Origin: Oligoflexia bacterium
GTDB taxonomy: Bacteria > Bdellovibrionota > UBA1018
Direction of reading: 5' to 3'
Assembly: GCA_014376785.1 (NCBI GenBank)
Contig: JACMQW010000039.1
Span: forward strand, 1 to 61,438
Length of the DNA stretch: 61,438 nt
Shown: piece by piece, positions 53,581-61,438 of the stretch
How positions within the stretch are numbered: position 1 is the first letter of the stretch
How the letters are laid out: each line of letters starts with the position of its first letter
Notes under the pieces: model-generated
What the model was told of the DNA's origin: nothing
Database searches by the model: none
What the model saw: the letters and a program-made list of their open reading frames with translations, nothing else
Program-made: the position numbers and the translations under genes

Positions 53581-54651
53581 CTACCACTTATAGTGACGAA
53601 TGTGCTCACCCTTCTCGGCGATTTCCGACATCGATTTGATGCCGATCTCGAGATGGATATCTGTGAATGTTTTGAAAACTGAGGAGGCAGAACGCTTTGT
53701 TTTGATGCCACCGCGTTTCAGCGGAAGATCGGAAACGAGAAGCAGCGCGCCGATGGGAACCTTGCTTGCGAATCCACTGACAAAAAGAGTCGCCGTTTCC
53801 ATATCGATTCCAAGTGAGCGCTCTTCGTAAAGTTGCGCTTTAAATTTCTCATCGAACTCCCAGAACCGATAATCCATCGTGTGAATGACACCCGTTCGAT
53901 AATCAAGTCCGCGCTCGACTACCATCTCGGAAACGAATTTTTGAATTTTGAATGTGGGGAGGGCTGGAACCTGCCGAGGCATGAAGTGAATGGATGCTCC
54001 CTCGTCCCGGATCGCCGCGGTGGGTACGATAAAGTCCCCTTTGCGAAGGCTTCGATGAAGTCCGCCGCACATTCCGAGGAAGAGAACCGCAGTTGGTTCG
54101 ACGACAGACAAAAGCTCGATCGCAAGCGCTGCCATTGGGGAACCAATGGAAAAATTCACGATGGAGACGTCCGCGGAATCACTGTGCACCACGGTCATCG
54201 CGCTTCCGCGGGTCTTTTCGCTGCCAACGAGCGAATGAAACCGTTCAATGTAGTATTCGAAATTGGTCAGAATGATCTGTTTTTTAAATTTCGACGGGTG
54301 GGAGCCCGTGTACCGCTCCAGCATATCGCGGGCGATTTTTGCTTTTTTCGCATTATTATACGTCCGATTGTAATTCGGAATAATGAACGGATTGCCTTGA
54401 TACAAGCTCGATTGCTTGTCCGGCGAGGTGTCATCTATTTTAGACGACGTGAGACCCTTTTTCAGGGGAGCCGGAGTCGAGCGAATCGACTTCTTCGATG
54501 AAATCACTGATTTTTTTGTTTTAACCACGTTAAAGAAGAGCTTACCTGCGGCGAAGAAAGCAAACAAGCGTTTCTGCCGCTTTCTCATCCTAAGATTTCG
54601 CATTGCACCGAAATCCGGCGGGGTGGTACTTTTAGAGCTCGTGTCTCCCAC
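53581..54651 (-). CDS. amn: AMP nucleosidase/nucleoside phosphorylase superfamily protein with basic N-terminal extension
   Basis: The C-terminal about 250 residues match AMP nucleosidase: LERYTG near 110, IILTNFEYYIERF, TVVHSDSADVSIVNFSIGSPMAA, LFLGMCGGLHRSLRKGDFIVP and GIDMETATLF. AMP nucleosidase splits AMP into adenine and ribose 5-phosphate. About 100 residues precede this domain, rich in Lys/Arg and Ser, that short AMP nucleosidases lack. The start is uncertain: GTG at 54651, ATG at 54603, ATG at 54588 or a GTG at 54528, none with a good ribosome-binding site. The 5' end overlaps the divergent mtgA gene. mreB follows after 12 bases. Confidence 0.8.
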   Translation of the reverse strand: MGDTSSKSTTPPDFGAMRNLRMRKRQKRLFAFFAAGKLFFNVVKTKKSVISSKKSIRSTPAPLKKGLTSSKIDDTSPDKQSSLYQGNPFIIPNYNRTYNNAKKAKIARDMLERYTGSHPSKFKKQIILTNFEYYIERFHSLVGSEKTRGSAMTVVHSDSADVSIVNFSIGSPMAALAIELLSVVEPTAVLFLGMCGGLHRSLRKGDFIVPTAAIRDEGASIHFMPRQVPALPTFKIQKFVSEMVVERGLDYRTGVIHTMDYRFWEFDEKFKAQLYEERSLGIDMETATLFVSGFASKVPIGALLLVSDLPLKRGGIKTKRSASSVFKTFTDIHLEIGIKSMSEIAEKGEHIRHYKW

Positions 54652-55552
54652 AACAAAAAGATTTCAAATCACCTTTGGTAAAGTCGCGCTCTTCATCGCC
54701 CTACTCGGTATCGGGGCGGGGTGCGGAATCGGCTACCTAGCGTACCGATTCGTCACTCGGGAATTTCCCGACGTCGCGGTTTTAAACTCTCGATTTCCCG
54801 TGGTCCACTATCAGGGTCCGAAGCTGCCCGTGAAAACAACGCTTTCTCATTCACGCCCACCGGGCTGGGTTTCGATTCGAGATGTTTCGAAAGCGGCTCT
54901 AGGCGCGGTTGTGGTGAGTGAGGACTGGGCATTTTTTTCCCACGACGGGTACGATGCAAAGCAATTAAAAGAGGCGATCCAAGAAGACTTATCCGAACGA
55001 AAGTTCTCCCGCGGAGCAAGCACCATCACCATGCAGGTGGTGAAGAACGTGTTTCTTTCTCAGGAAAAGACGCTGTACCGGAAAGGGAAAGAGTTCATCC
55101 TGGCGATCCGCCTCACCGGCGTCGTACCCAAACGCAAGGTACTCGAAGTGTATTTTAACATTGCCGAGTGGGGCGAGGGTATTTTCGGAATCGGCCGAGC
55201 CTCTCAGTTCTATTTTGGCAAACCCGCATCGGAACTTAATCCTCGCGAAGGCGCGTTTCTGGCCATGCTGCTTCCTTCTCCGAAAAAATATTCACAGTCC
55301 TTTCGCGATCGAAATTTGACGAAATACGCATCGAAAACGGTGTCGGACATCTTAGATAAAATGGCCCAAGCCCATTACATCACTGAAGAGGAGCGAGACA
55401 CGGCTAAAAAATCCAGAATGAGTTTTGAACAGTCGCTTCCCGCAGCTTCTGAAAATAATCTCGGCACTGAACCACTTCCTGATTCGGAAGAGTCTGATCC
55501 AGAAACGCCTCGCGAACTTGACCTAGAGGGCGTCGGCGGTGAGAATACGTAG
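54641..55552 (+). CDS. mtgA: Monofunctional peptidoglycan glycosyltransferase (GT51)
   Basis: The start is placed at GTG 54641, just before a basic N-terminus and one membrane helix (about 13-33). The open frame extends upstream to 54416 but encodes no recognisable sequence. The 303-residue product has the GT51 motifs VVVSEDWAFFSHDGYD, RGASTITMQVVKNVFL and VLEVYFNIAEWGEGIFGIGRASQFYFGK. It polymerises lipid II into glycan strands. The next gene, a stand-alone transpeptidase, starts right at its stop codon, so the two may act as a split class A penicillin-binding protein. Confidence 0.85.
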   Translation: MSPTTKRFQITFGKVALFIALLGIGAGCGIGYLAYRFVTREFPDVAVLNSRFPVVHYQGPKLPVKTTLSHSRPPGWVSIRDVSKAALGAVVVSEDWAFFSHDGYDAKQLKEAIQEDLSERKFSRGASTITMQVVKNVFLSQEKTLYRKGKEFILAIRLTGVVPKRKVLEVYFNIAEWGEGIFGIGRASQFYFGKPASELNPREGAFLAMLLPSPKKYSQSFRDRNLTKYASKTVSDILDKMAQAHYITEEERDTAKKSRMSFEQSLPAASENNLGTEPLPDSEESDPETPRELDLEGVGGENT

Positions 55553-56917
55553 ATGATCCGCCGCAGGAATATTTTTGCTGTTGCGACGATCGGGCTCACT
55601 GCCCTCGTTGCTTTCAGCGTGTACTGGACGAAAGAAACTTGGATCGCGCCTGTGGCGACCACCTTGAATCTGAAGCCTGAGATCTCGAAAGAAAACATCG
55701 CGCTCGCCCTCGCGGAAAAAGGCGTGGTGAAAGAGCTTCCAAAAGAACTGGTGCTGAACTTAAAAGGTCGGCTCTATCCAGTGAATGTCGAATATGCGAC
55801 GCACCCTGGAATGACCGAAGAGATGATGGGCCTCTTAAATCAGTACAAACCCGATTATGGAGCATTCGTTGCGGTCGATGCAACGACGGGCAGAATTCTC
55901 ACCATGATCAGTTACTCGCAAGACGATGTTTGGATGCAAAAAAACCTCGCCCTTCGCGCGACTTTTCCATCTGCATCCGTATTTAAAGTCGTGACGGCAG
56001 CGGCCGCTATCTCCGAAAGAAAAATGAGCGCCGGATCGATCGTTTCATTTAATGGGCGTCCGCACACCCTTTACCGGAAGAATATTTTCAAAGAGACGAC
56101 GAACCGCTGGACGACGCACCTGACATTAAAGGATGCGTTTGCCCGTTCCGTGAATTCCGTATTCGGAAAGCTTGGGGTCTTCATCGTAGGTCCGACTGAA
56201 TTAAAATCTTACGCGCAAAAATTCGGCTTCAACCGAAAACTTCCGAGCGACATTCCGGTCGAAGAAGGAAGAGCGGAAATCACCGAAGACCCTTGGGAAA
56301 TCGCAGAAGCTGCGTCTGGCTACACCAAGCACAACACCATGAGCCCGCTCCAAGGGGCTTTGATTGCAGCAGCGATCGCAAACGATGGCAAGCTTATGGA
56401 GCCGTACATCGTTGAGAACCTAAAAAATGCGGAGGGCGAGTTGGTTTACCAAGGCGGCCCGCGCCTCTCAAACGTCGTCATCGACGCCCAAGCCGCGGAA
56501 GAAATGAAAATTCTCATGCGCGAAACCGTCTCTAGCGGTACCTCACGGGGAACCTTTCGCGGATTTAAACGCGGACCCCAAGGCGACATCGATGTCGGTG
56601 GAAAGACAGGATCGCTCACCGGAACTGACCCAGCGGGAAAATACGATTGGTTTGTGGGTTATGGGGTTTCAGGCGAACACCGTTTAGCGGTCGCATCGCT
56701 TGTGATTTCAAAAAAATATTGGAAAGTAAAATCTAGTTACCTCGCTCGTCGTGCGATCGAGGTTTTCTTTCGCGAACAAGTAGGGGACCACACACTGGGA
56801 TCTAATCGCCGGATCGCGGCGGGAGATCGTTCGGTGGTTCTGAGTTCAGAAACTCGTTCCGCTCGCCGCAGAGCACGCATTCGAAACCGACGGATTGCGC
56901 GCGAACTGGACCGCTAA
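55553..56917 (+). CDS. Penicillin-binding transpeptidase, stand-alone domain
   Basis: The 454-residue protein has an N-terminal membrane helix (about 7-25). The three transpeptidase motifs are SVFK (S142-K145), SVN (S199-N201) and KTG (K351-G353). No glycosyltransferase or PASTA domain is present. It would cross-link peptidoglycan stems. The C-terminus is a basic Arg-rich tail. Its ATG follows directly on the mtgA stop (TAG-ATG), and dtd starts immediately after its stop, so all three are co-expressed. Confidence 0.9.
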   Translation: MIRRRNIFAVATIGLTALVAFSVYWTKETWIAPVATTLNLKPEISKENIALALAEKGVVKELPKELVLNLKGRLYPVNVEYATHPGMTEEMMGLLNQYKPDYGAFVAVDATTGRILTMISYSQDDVWMQKNLALRATFPSASVFKVVTAAAAISERKMSAGSIVSFNGRPHTLYRKNIFKETTNRWTTHLTLKDAFARSVNSVFGKLGVFIVGPTELKSYAQKFGFNRKLPSDIPVEEGRAEITEDPWEIAEAASGYTKHNTMSPLQGALIAAAIANDGKLMEPYIVENLKNAEGELVYQGGPRLSNVVIDAQAAEEMKILMRETVSSGTSRGTFRGFKRGPQGDIDVGGKTGSLTGTDPAGKYDWFVGYGVSGEHRLAVASLVISKKYWKVKSSYLARRAIEVFFREQVGDHTLGSNRRIAAGDRSVVLSSETRSARRRARIRNRRIARELDR

Positions 56918-57376
56918 GTGAGAGCCCTCATTCAACGGGCAAAGTGGGGTAAGGTCGTCGTGGACGGGGAAACCGTTGGCGAGATTGGTCCTGGAATCGT
57001 CACTCTGCTTGCGGTCGGCTTAAACGACACTGCGGCCGATGCAGAAAAAATCATCGAGAAAATCTCGAAACTCCGCATCTTCGAGGATGGGGAAGGAAAA
57101 ATGAACCTTTCAATGACGGATGTAGCGGGTGCGGGCCGGAAAGCCGAACATCTGCTCATCTCTCAATTCACCCTCTATGGTGACTTGAAAAAAGGGAATC
57201 GACCGAGCTTCCTCGGAGCCGCAAAACCGGAAGTGGCGCGAGAAATTTTCGAGGCCGCCGTCCGGCACTCCCGCGCGCTCGGGCTGCACACGCAAGCCGG
57301 CCGATTCCAAACCGAAATGGAAGTGTCGCTTCTGAACCAGGGACCGGTTACGTTCTGGCTCGAAAGCGAGGAGTGA
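56918..57376 (+). CDS. dtd: D-aminoacyl-tRNA deacylase
   Basis: The 152-residue protein begins with GTG and RALIQRAKWGKVVVDGE, and has the DTD motifs SQFTLYGDLKKGNRPSF and NQGPVTFWLES (the NxGPxT element). It hydrolyses D-amino acids and glycine from mischarged tRNAs. Its start follows directly on the stop of the transpeptidase gene, and its stop overlaps the rsmH start (GTGA). Confidence 0.95.
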   Translation: MRALIQRAKWGKVVVDGETVGEIGPGIVTLLAVGLNDTAADAEKIIEKISKLRIFEDGEGKMNLSMTDVAGAGRKAEHLLISQFTLYGDLKKGNRPSFLGAAKPEVAREIFEAAVRHSRALGLHTQAGRFQTEMEVSLLNQGPVTFWLESEE

Positions 57377-58302
57377 CTTTGGATTCTCCCACCACGATTC
57401 ACGTTCCCATTCTGCTCGCCCCGATTACTGAGGCTCTGACTCTGCCACTACTCGAGCGCGCTGAGCCCGCTTGGATTTTAGATTGCACGTTTGGAGGTGG
57501 CGGCCACACCAAAGCCCTGCTCGACCGGCTACCGAAACACCACGGCGTCGTCGGAATCGATCAAGATGAAGTCGCGCTCCTTCGCGGAAAAAAGCGGCTC
57601 TCCGACGATTTCGCATCGGGACGTTTGAAGTTGCTGCAAACGCGGTTTGGAGACCTCGATCCTGAAACACTGGCGCCCCACTTAGATGGGAAACCGGTGT
57701 ACGGAATTTTGGCGGATCTTGGTTTTTCGAGTGATCAGCTAGAAGATCCCGAACGTGGGATCAGTTTCATGCGCGACGGACCCCTGGACATGCGTTTAAA
57801 TCGTGAAGACGGATTGAGCGCTTACGAATTCTTAAAATCCGCGTCAGAGAAAGAAATAGCCGATATTATTTATGAATTCGGAGAAGAGCATCACTCTCGA
57901 CGCGTTGCGCGTTTTGTTTGCGAAGCTCGCTCAAAAGGGGAACTTCCGAGCCGAACCGCTGCGTTTGCAGCATTGGTTGAGAGGGCGATTCCGGGGGGTG
58001 GAAAAGGAAGTCGCATTCACGCGGCCACACGCACTTTTCAGGCACTCCGGATTCATGTGAATGGTGAACTGCGAGAACTCGATAATTTATTAGGCAGTGT
58101 TATCATGAATCTAGAAGTCGGGGGCCGACTTGCGGTTATTAGCTTCCATTCGTTGGAGGATCGAAGGGTTAAACAGAAGTTCAAAAGCGAGGACTCGCTT
58201 TCCGAACTCACGAAGAAACCCATCGAGGCAGATGAATCCGAAATGGCGTCGAATCCCCGTTCTCGAAGCGCGAAACTCCGAATCGCGACTCGCCTTAGGT
58301 AA
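57373..58302 (+). CDS. rsmH: 16S rRNA (cytosine-1402-N4)-methyltransferase
   Basis: The 309-residue protein (formerly MraW) has DCTFGGGGHTKALLDR, VVGIDQDEVALLRGKKRL, ILADLGFSSDQLEDPERGISFMRDGPLDMRLN and SFHSLEDRRVKQKF. It methylates C1402 of 16S rRNA. As usual it precedes ftsL and ftsI in the dcw cluster. There is no mraZ before it, so the cluster begins unusually with dtd and cell-wall synthesis genes. The GTG start overlaps the dtd stop. Confidence 0.95.
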   Translation: MTLDSPTTIHVPILLAPITEALTLPLLERAEPAWILDCTFGGGGHTKALLDRLPKHHGVVGIDQDEVALLRGKKRLSDDFASGRLKLLQTRFGDLDPETLAPHLDGKPVYGILADLGFSSDQLEDPERGISFMRDGPLDMRLNREDGLSAYEFLKSASEKEIADIIYEFGEEHHSRRVARFVCEARSKGELPSRTAAFAALVERAIPGGGKGSRIHAATRTFQALRIHVNGELRELDNLLGSVIMNLEVGGRLAVISFHSLEDRRVKQKFKSEDSLSELTKKPIEADESEMASNPRSRSAKLRIATRLR

Positions 58303-58316
58303 CGAAAGGTTTCAGG

Positions 58317-58577
58317 ATGAAGCACTGGTTTCCGAAATGGACGTTCCCCGTTCTCCTCGTTTTCTCAATTGCGACGGTTGCTCTGCGATTAAAAATCGTG
58401 AACACCGTTTACGAAATTAACCAAACCGAAAAGATTATTAAAAACTCTCAGCACGACAAGGAGCGCGCTTCGATGAAAATCGCAGCACTTCGCTCGCCGA
58501 GGCGCTTAGAGATCCTTTCTCGCACGCAATTTAAGCTGAATCAGCCGACTGCAAAACAGGTGGTTTACCTGAAGTGA
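58317..58577 (+). CDS. ftsL: FtsL-like cell division protein
   Basis: The 86-residue protein has a short cytoplasmic N-terminus, one membrane helix (about 9-27) and a heptad-like helical segment up to about residue 60, then SPRRLEILSRTQFKLNQPT, as in FtsL-type divisome proteins. FtsL, with FtsQ and FtsB, links to FtsI and FtsW in the divisome. The assignment rests on the position between rsmH and ftsI and on topology. CAGG lies just before the ATG. The stop overlaps the GTG start of ftsI (GTGA). Confidence 0.8.
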   Translation: MKHWFPKWTFPVLLVFSIATVALRLKIVNTVYEINQTEKIIKNSQHDKERASMKIAALRSPRRLEILSRTQFKLNQPTAKQVVYLK

Positions 58578-60598
58578 AAAGTCGATTTACGGCGATCCTC
58601 ATTTTTTCGCTCACCATAGCGATCGGCGTCGCCGGGCGTGCGGGTTACATCCAAATAATCCGCGACCCTCGACTGGTCGATCTAGCGAAACGCCAATTCC
58701 AATCGAAGGTTCTCGTTCAAGCCAGACGCGGAGTCATCGTCGACCGAAATAATGAGCCGCTCGCGATCAACACGGAAATTGCGTCACTCGCTGCGAATCC
58801 GAAAAAAATTCAGAATCGGCGCGTCCTCGCCCGCCTCCTCTCGAAAGCGCTCGGCATTCCGATCGCACAGATCAACGAGAAGCTAAAATCTAAGCGGGAT
58901 TTCGTTTGGATAAAACGCCACATTCCCGATGAGAAGGTGGAACAATTCAAAAAATGGGGAATCACCGAACCGACCGGCCAACTCCTTCCCGGTCTTTGGC
59001 TCGTGAAAGAAAACTTTCGGCGCTACCCTCATGGCGAATTGGCTTCGCAAGTTCTCGGAACGGTAAACTTCGACAACGACGGGACTGAAGGCGTCGAGCT
59101 CTGGCAGAACTCTCGCTTAGAGGGAAAAGTCGTTTCGATGAAAGCCATTCGAGATGCGCTCGGCCGCCCGACTCTCTACGACGCATCTGCCGTCGCTGAC
59201 GCAAAAGACGGCGAATCCATTCAGCTCACCATCGATGCCTCTCTCCAGTTTTCAGTCGAAGAAGCACTTAAAGCTTCCATGGAAAAAACGAAAGCGAAAG
59301 CCGGGTCAGTCATCGTGCTGGACGCGATTCATGGTGATTTGCTTGCGGTCGCAAACGCTCCGACCTTCGATCCAAATCAGCGCCATGCCTCGCTCGATGC
59401 GAAACGGAATCGCGTTTTAGTCGACGGCTATGAACCTGGGTCGACGATGAAGCCGATTCTGCTAGCCACGGCCCTCACAAACGGATGGAAGCTCACCGAC
59501 ACTTTCGATGGCGAAGGGGGATCAGTTAAAATTCAAGGGCGGAAAATTTCGGAAGCGGAAACGCATGAGAAGTTCCACACAGTTAGTTTGAAAAAAATGA
59601 TTCAGGTTTCATCGAACGTCGTCAGTGCAAAGCTTGCGATGAAACTCGGCCAAGAAAAATATATGGCGGGTCTGCGAAATTTTGGGTTCGGCGTAAAAAC
59701 GGGTACGAAATTTCCCGGTGAGATGTCCGGGTGGCTTCCGACTTCGAAAAAGCCCTGGCAGCCACTCACTCTGGCGACGGTCGGTTTCGGCCAAGGCATT
59801 ATGGTCACGCCCATGCAAATGGCCAGGGCCTATGCGACGTTTCTGAACGGCGGCTACCTCATCGAACCGAGAATCGTTAAAAACGATCTTCCCGGAACAG
59901 AGCCTCCTGCTCCGAAGCGCGTGATCTCCTCAGAAGTTGCGGCTTCCGTGGTGGAAGCCCTTCGCTCGGTCACCGAAGAAAAAGGAACCGGAGTGAGCGC
60001 AGCGCTGGAAGGTTATTTGGTGGCAGGTAAGACTGGAACCGCGCAGACCGTCGATCCGAAAACGAAAAAATACTCGACTACGCGGTACATCTCTTCTTTC
60101 GCGGGGTTTGCGGTCGGCGTCGAGCCGAAGATCGTCATCCTGACGATGCTTGATGATCCAAAGGGCGGCTATTATGCGGCCACGACTTCCGCTCCGCTTT
60201 TCCGAGACGTTTTAAATGCGGTGGTGACTCGTTTCGGAATTCCGATGAACTCGCCAGACCTGCCCCAGGCCCAGACGCTCGCTTACTCTGCGCACCAAGC
60301 GAAGAAGTCTGCGATCGAGAAAATTCGCGGCTCTAAAGATGTGGTCGCGGTCTCGCAGGCGCACCCTGCGCCTCCTTCTAAACTCGAACTTCAGGGAAGC
60401 GCGCCCGACGGGACGCTCGTATTCAAGATGCCCGAACTTCGTGGCATGACGATTCGCGAAGCCCTGCAGTCTCTTCAAGGGTACTCCTTCCAACTCGAGG
60501 CGAGCGGAAGTGGTTGGTTGAAAACGCAGTCCCCTGAGCCCGGCACTAAAGTCAGCGAATTCGACCGGATTCGATTAAAGTTTGAGGTTGAGGAATAA
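58574..60598 (+). CDS. ftsI: Peptidoglycan D,D-transpeptidase FtsI (PBP3), with PASTA domain
   Basis: The 674-residue class B penicillin-binding protein starts with GTG. It has one membrane helix (about 5-28), the dimerisation/pedestal region with RRGVIVDRNNEPLA, and the transpeptidase motifs STMK (S290-K293), SSN (S346-N348) and KTG (K486-G488). A single C-terminal PASTA domain (about 614-674) with MPELRGMTIREALQSL follows, which is absent from E. coli FtsI but seen in other phyla. It makes septal peptidoglycan cross-links. murE starts 2 bases after its stop. Confidence 0.95.
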   Translation: MKSRFTAILIFSLTIAIGVAGRAGYIQIIRDPRLVDLAKRQFQSKVLVQARRGVIVDRNNEPLAINTEIASLAANPKKIQNRRVLARLLSKALGIPIAQINEKLKSKRDFVWIKRHIPDEKVEQFKKWGITEPTGQLLPGLWLVKENFRRYPHGELASQVLGTVNFDNDGTEGVELWQNSRLEGKVVSMKAIRDALGRPTLYDASAVADAKDGESIQLTIDASLQFSVEEALKASMEKTKAKAGSVIVLDAIHGDLLAVANAPTFDPNQRHASLDAKRNRVLVDGYEPGSTMKPILLATALTNGWKLTDTFDGEGGSVKIQGRKISEAETHEKFHTVSLKKMIQVSSNVVSAKLAMKLGQEKYMAGLRNFGFGVKTGTKFPGEMSGWLPTSKKPWQPLTLATVGFGQGIMVTPMQMARAYATFLNGGYLIEPRIVKNDLPGTEPPAPKRVISSEVAASVVEALRSVTEEKGTGVSAALEGYLVAGKTGTAQTVDPKTKKYSTTRYISSFAGFAVGVEPKIVILTMLDDPKGGYYAATTSAPLFRDVLNAVVTRFGIPMNSPDLPQAQTLAYSAHQAKKSAIEKIRGSKDVVAVSQAHPAPPSKLELQGSAPDGTLVFKMPELRGMTIREALQSLQGYSFQLEASGSGWLKTQSPEPGTKVSEFDRIRLKFEVEE

Positions 60599-60600
60599 GC

Positions 60601-61438
60601 GTGGCGAAACTTTCGAACCTTCTCTCACTTTTGGATGAGGAAATTCCGCGCCTCTTCATCGAACGCGATTTTTCTCCAAAGCTCCTCGACACGACGATTA
60701 CGAAAGTCACTTCTGATTCTCGGGCAGTGGGCGAAGGCACGCTCTATGTGGCGGTAGTCGGAACGCTCGTCGACGGCCATTCTTTCTTACCGGAAGTTTT
60801 CGAAAAGGGCGTGACCTTCGTGATCGGTGAACGAAGCGCTGCCGAACTCGGCGTACCAGCAGACCGCTATTTGCAGGTGACAGATAGTCGACTTGCGCTC
60901 GGTCTCGTCGCATCGGAAATGGAACGAAACCCCTCCCGCGAAATGCTCATGATCGGCATCACTGGCACGAGCGGGAAAACGACGATCTCGTATCTCGTCG
61001 AATCGATTCTCCGCGCTGCGGGTAAGAAAGTCGGACTGATCGGCACGGTGGCTTACCGACTGGATGGGGTGGAGATTCCATCGACCCACACCACTCCTGG
61101 TCCGGTCGAACTCCAACAACTTCTCCACCGCATGCACTTCGAAGGCGCTACTGCCGTGGTGATGGAGGTGAGTTCGCACGCCCTCAAACAAAGTCGCGCC
61201 GCCGGCGTGGCATTCGATGGTGGAATTTTCACAAACCTCAGTGCGGAGCACCTCGATTATCACCCCGATATGGAAGACTATTTCGAATCGAAAAAGCTTC
61301 TCTTCACCACTCAGGCGGTTCGGTCCCAGCGGTGGGGGAAGAGCCCGCGATTCGCCATTCACAGTGCTTCTCCTCATGGTGCACGCCTTTTCTCTGAACT
61401 TGCCGCCGGGGACTTCGGCCGCGAGACGACTTCGTTTC
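60601..61438 (+). CDS. murE: UDP-N-acetylmuramoyl-tripeptide synthetase MurE, truncated by window end
   Basis: The frame starts with GTG at 60601, preceded by TGAGGA, and runs to the right edge, giving the first 279 residues. It has the N-terminal UDP-MurNAc binding region (VTSDSRAVGEGTLYVA) and the P-loop GTSGKTT at 122-128. VVMEVSSHALKQSR and TNLSAEHLDYHPDMEDY follow, both MurE signatures, including the residues around the carbamylated lysine region to come. It adds the third amino acid (meso-diaminopimelate or lysine) to the peptidoglycan precursor; the specificity motif lies beyond the window. Confidence 0.95.
   Translation, partial: MAKLSNLLSLLDEEIPRLFIERDFSPKLLDTTITKVTSDSRAVGEGTLYVAVVGTLVDGHSFLPEVFEKGVTFVIGERSAAELGVPADRYLQVTDSRLALGLVASEMERNPSREMLMIGITGTSGKTTISYLVESILRAAGKKVGLIGTVAYRLDGVEIPSTHTTPGPVELQQLLHRMHFEGATAVVMEVSSHALKQSRAAGVAFDGGIFTNLSAEHLDYHPDMEDYFESKKLLFTTQAVRSQRWGKSPRFAIHSASPHGARLFSELAAGDFGRETTSF

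Noticed and set aside
54416-54640. Upstream extension of the mtgA reading frame
   Set aside because: The 75 extra residues look non-coding, lie opposite the AMP nucleosidase gene and precede a natural GTG start with membrane helix.

Overview
The window reads as chromosomal DNA of a free-living Gram-negative bacterium. It encodes LPS/outer-membrane functions (an LptF/G-type permease, heptose adenylyltransferase, TolC-type channel, several beta-barrel-like proteins), MreB and the start of a dcw (division and cell wall) cluster. Gene density is very high, with many ATGA/GTGA stop-start overlaps. The mix of RNase J, secreted peptidases, FecR/SpoIIE/STAS signalling and CFI-box proteins fits Bdellovibrionota or a related former deltaproteobacterial lineage. 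That placement is inference, since no 16S gene is present. One tRNA (Arg, CCG) is seen. No rRNA, CRISPR array, transposase or phage module was found.

Layout. 1-4910 (minus strand): a truncated small gene, a secreted zinc-protease candidate, RNase J, uridine kinase and a lytic transglycosylase. 4879-12006: an orphan oligopeptide-binding lipoprotein, RsmE, an RDD membrane protein, RfaE2, a coiled-coil protein, a small membrane protein, then a coupled pair of metallohydrolase homologues that have lost most metal ligands, and a secreted protein. 12125-17924: a flavin reductase, then a FecR-like protein, a HAMP/SpoIIE phosphatase and, divergently, a STAS-zinc-ribbon protein and a HATPase protein that together look like a partner-switching circuit. 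17944-20532: Maf, YggS, a four-helix-bundle protein behind a sigma-54-like promoter, tRNA-Arg and a small secreted protein. 20548-25799: an RND pump plus outer-membrane channel without an adjacent adaptor. 25948-32262: a receiver protein with a probable frameshift, an oxidoreductase, a lipoprotein, MgtE, an outer-membrane protein, GalU and a secreted protein. 32241-37692: PriA, a CFI-box protein, two tandem signal peptidases I and an LptF/G-type permease. 37716-44539: def-fmt-rpe running directly into hutH-hutU-hutI. 44490-46629: a PAP2 protein, a TlpA-type thioredoxin, a small pilin-like protein and a pirin pseudogene. 46630-49690: a pterin/flavin-flavoured group (RibD-like reductase, RlmE, SDR and two PTPS-like proteins). 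49785-52462: two tandem secreted papain-fold cysteine peptidases. 52537-54651: mreB with an AMP nucleosidase. 54641-61438: a transglycosylase plus stand-alone transpeptidase, dtd, then rsmH-ftsL-ftsI-murE, with murE cut by the window end.

The strongest candidates for something not routinely described are the FecR/SpoIIE/STAS-zinc-ribbon/HATPase module, the translationally coupled pair of apparently dead hydrolases, and the tandem secreted C1-like peptidases. The pirin remnant (at least four lesions) is the clearest decayed gene.
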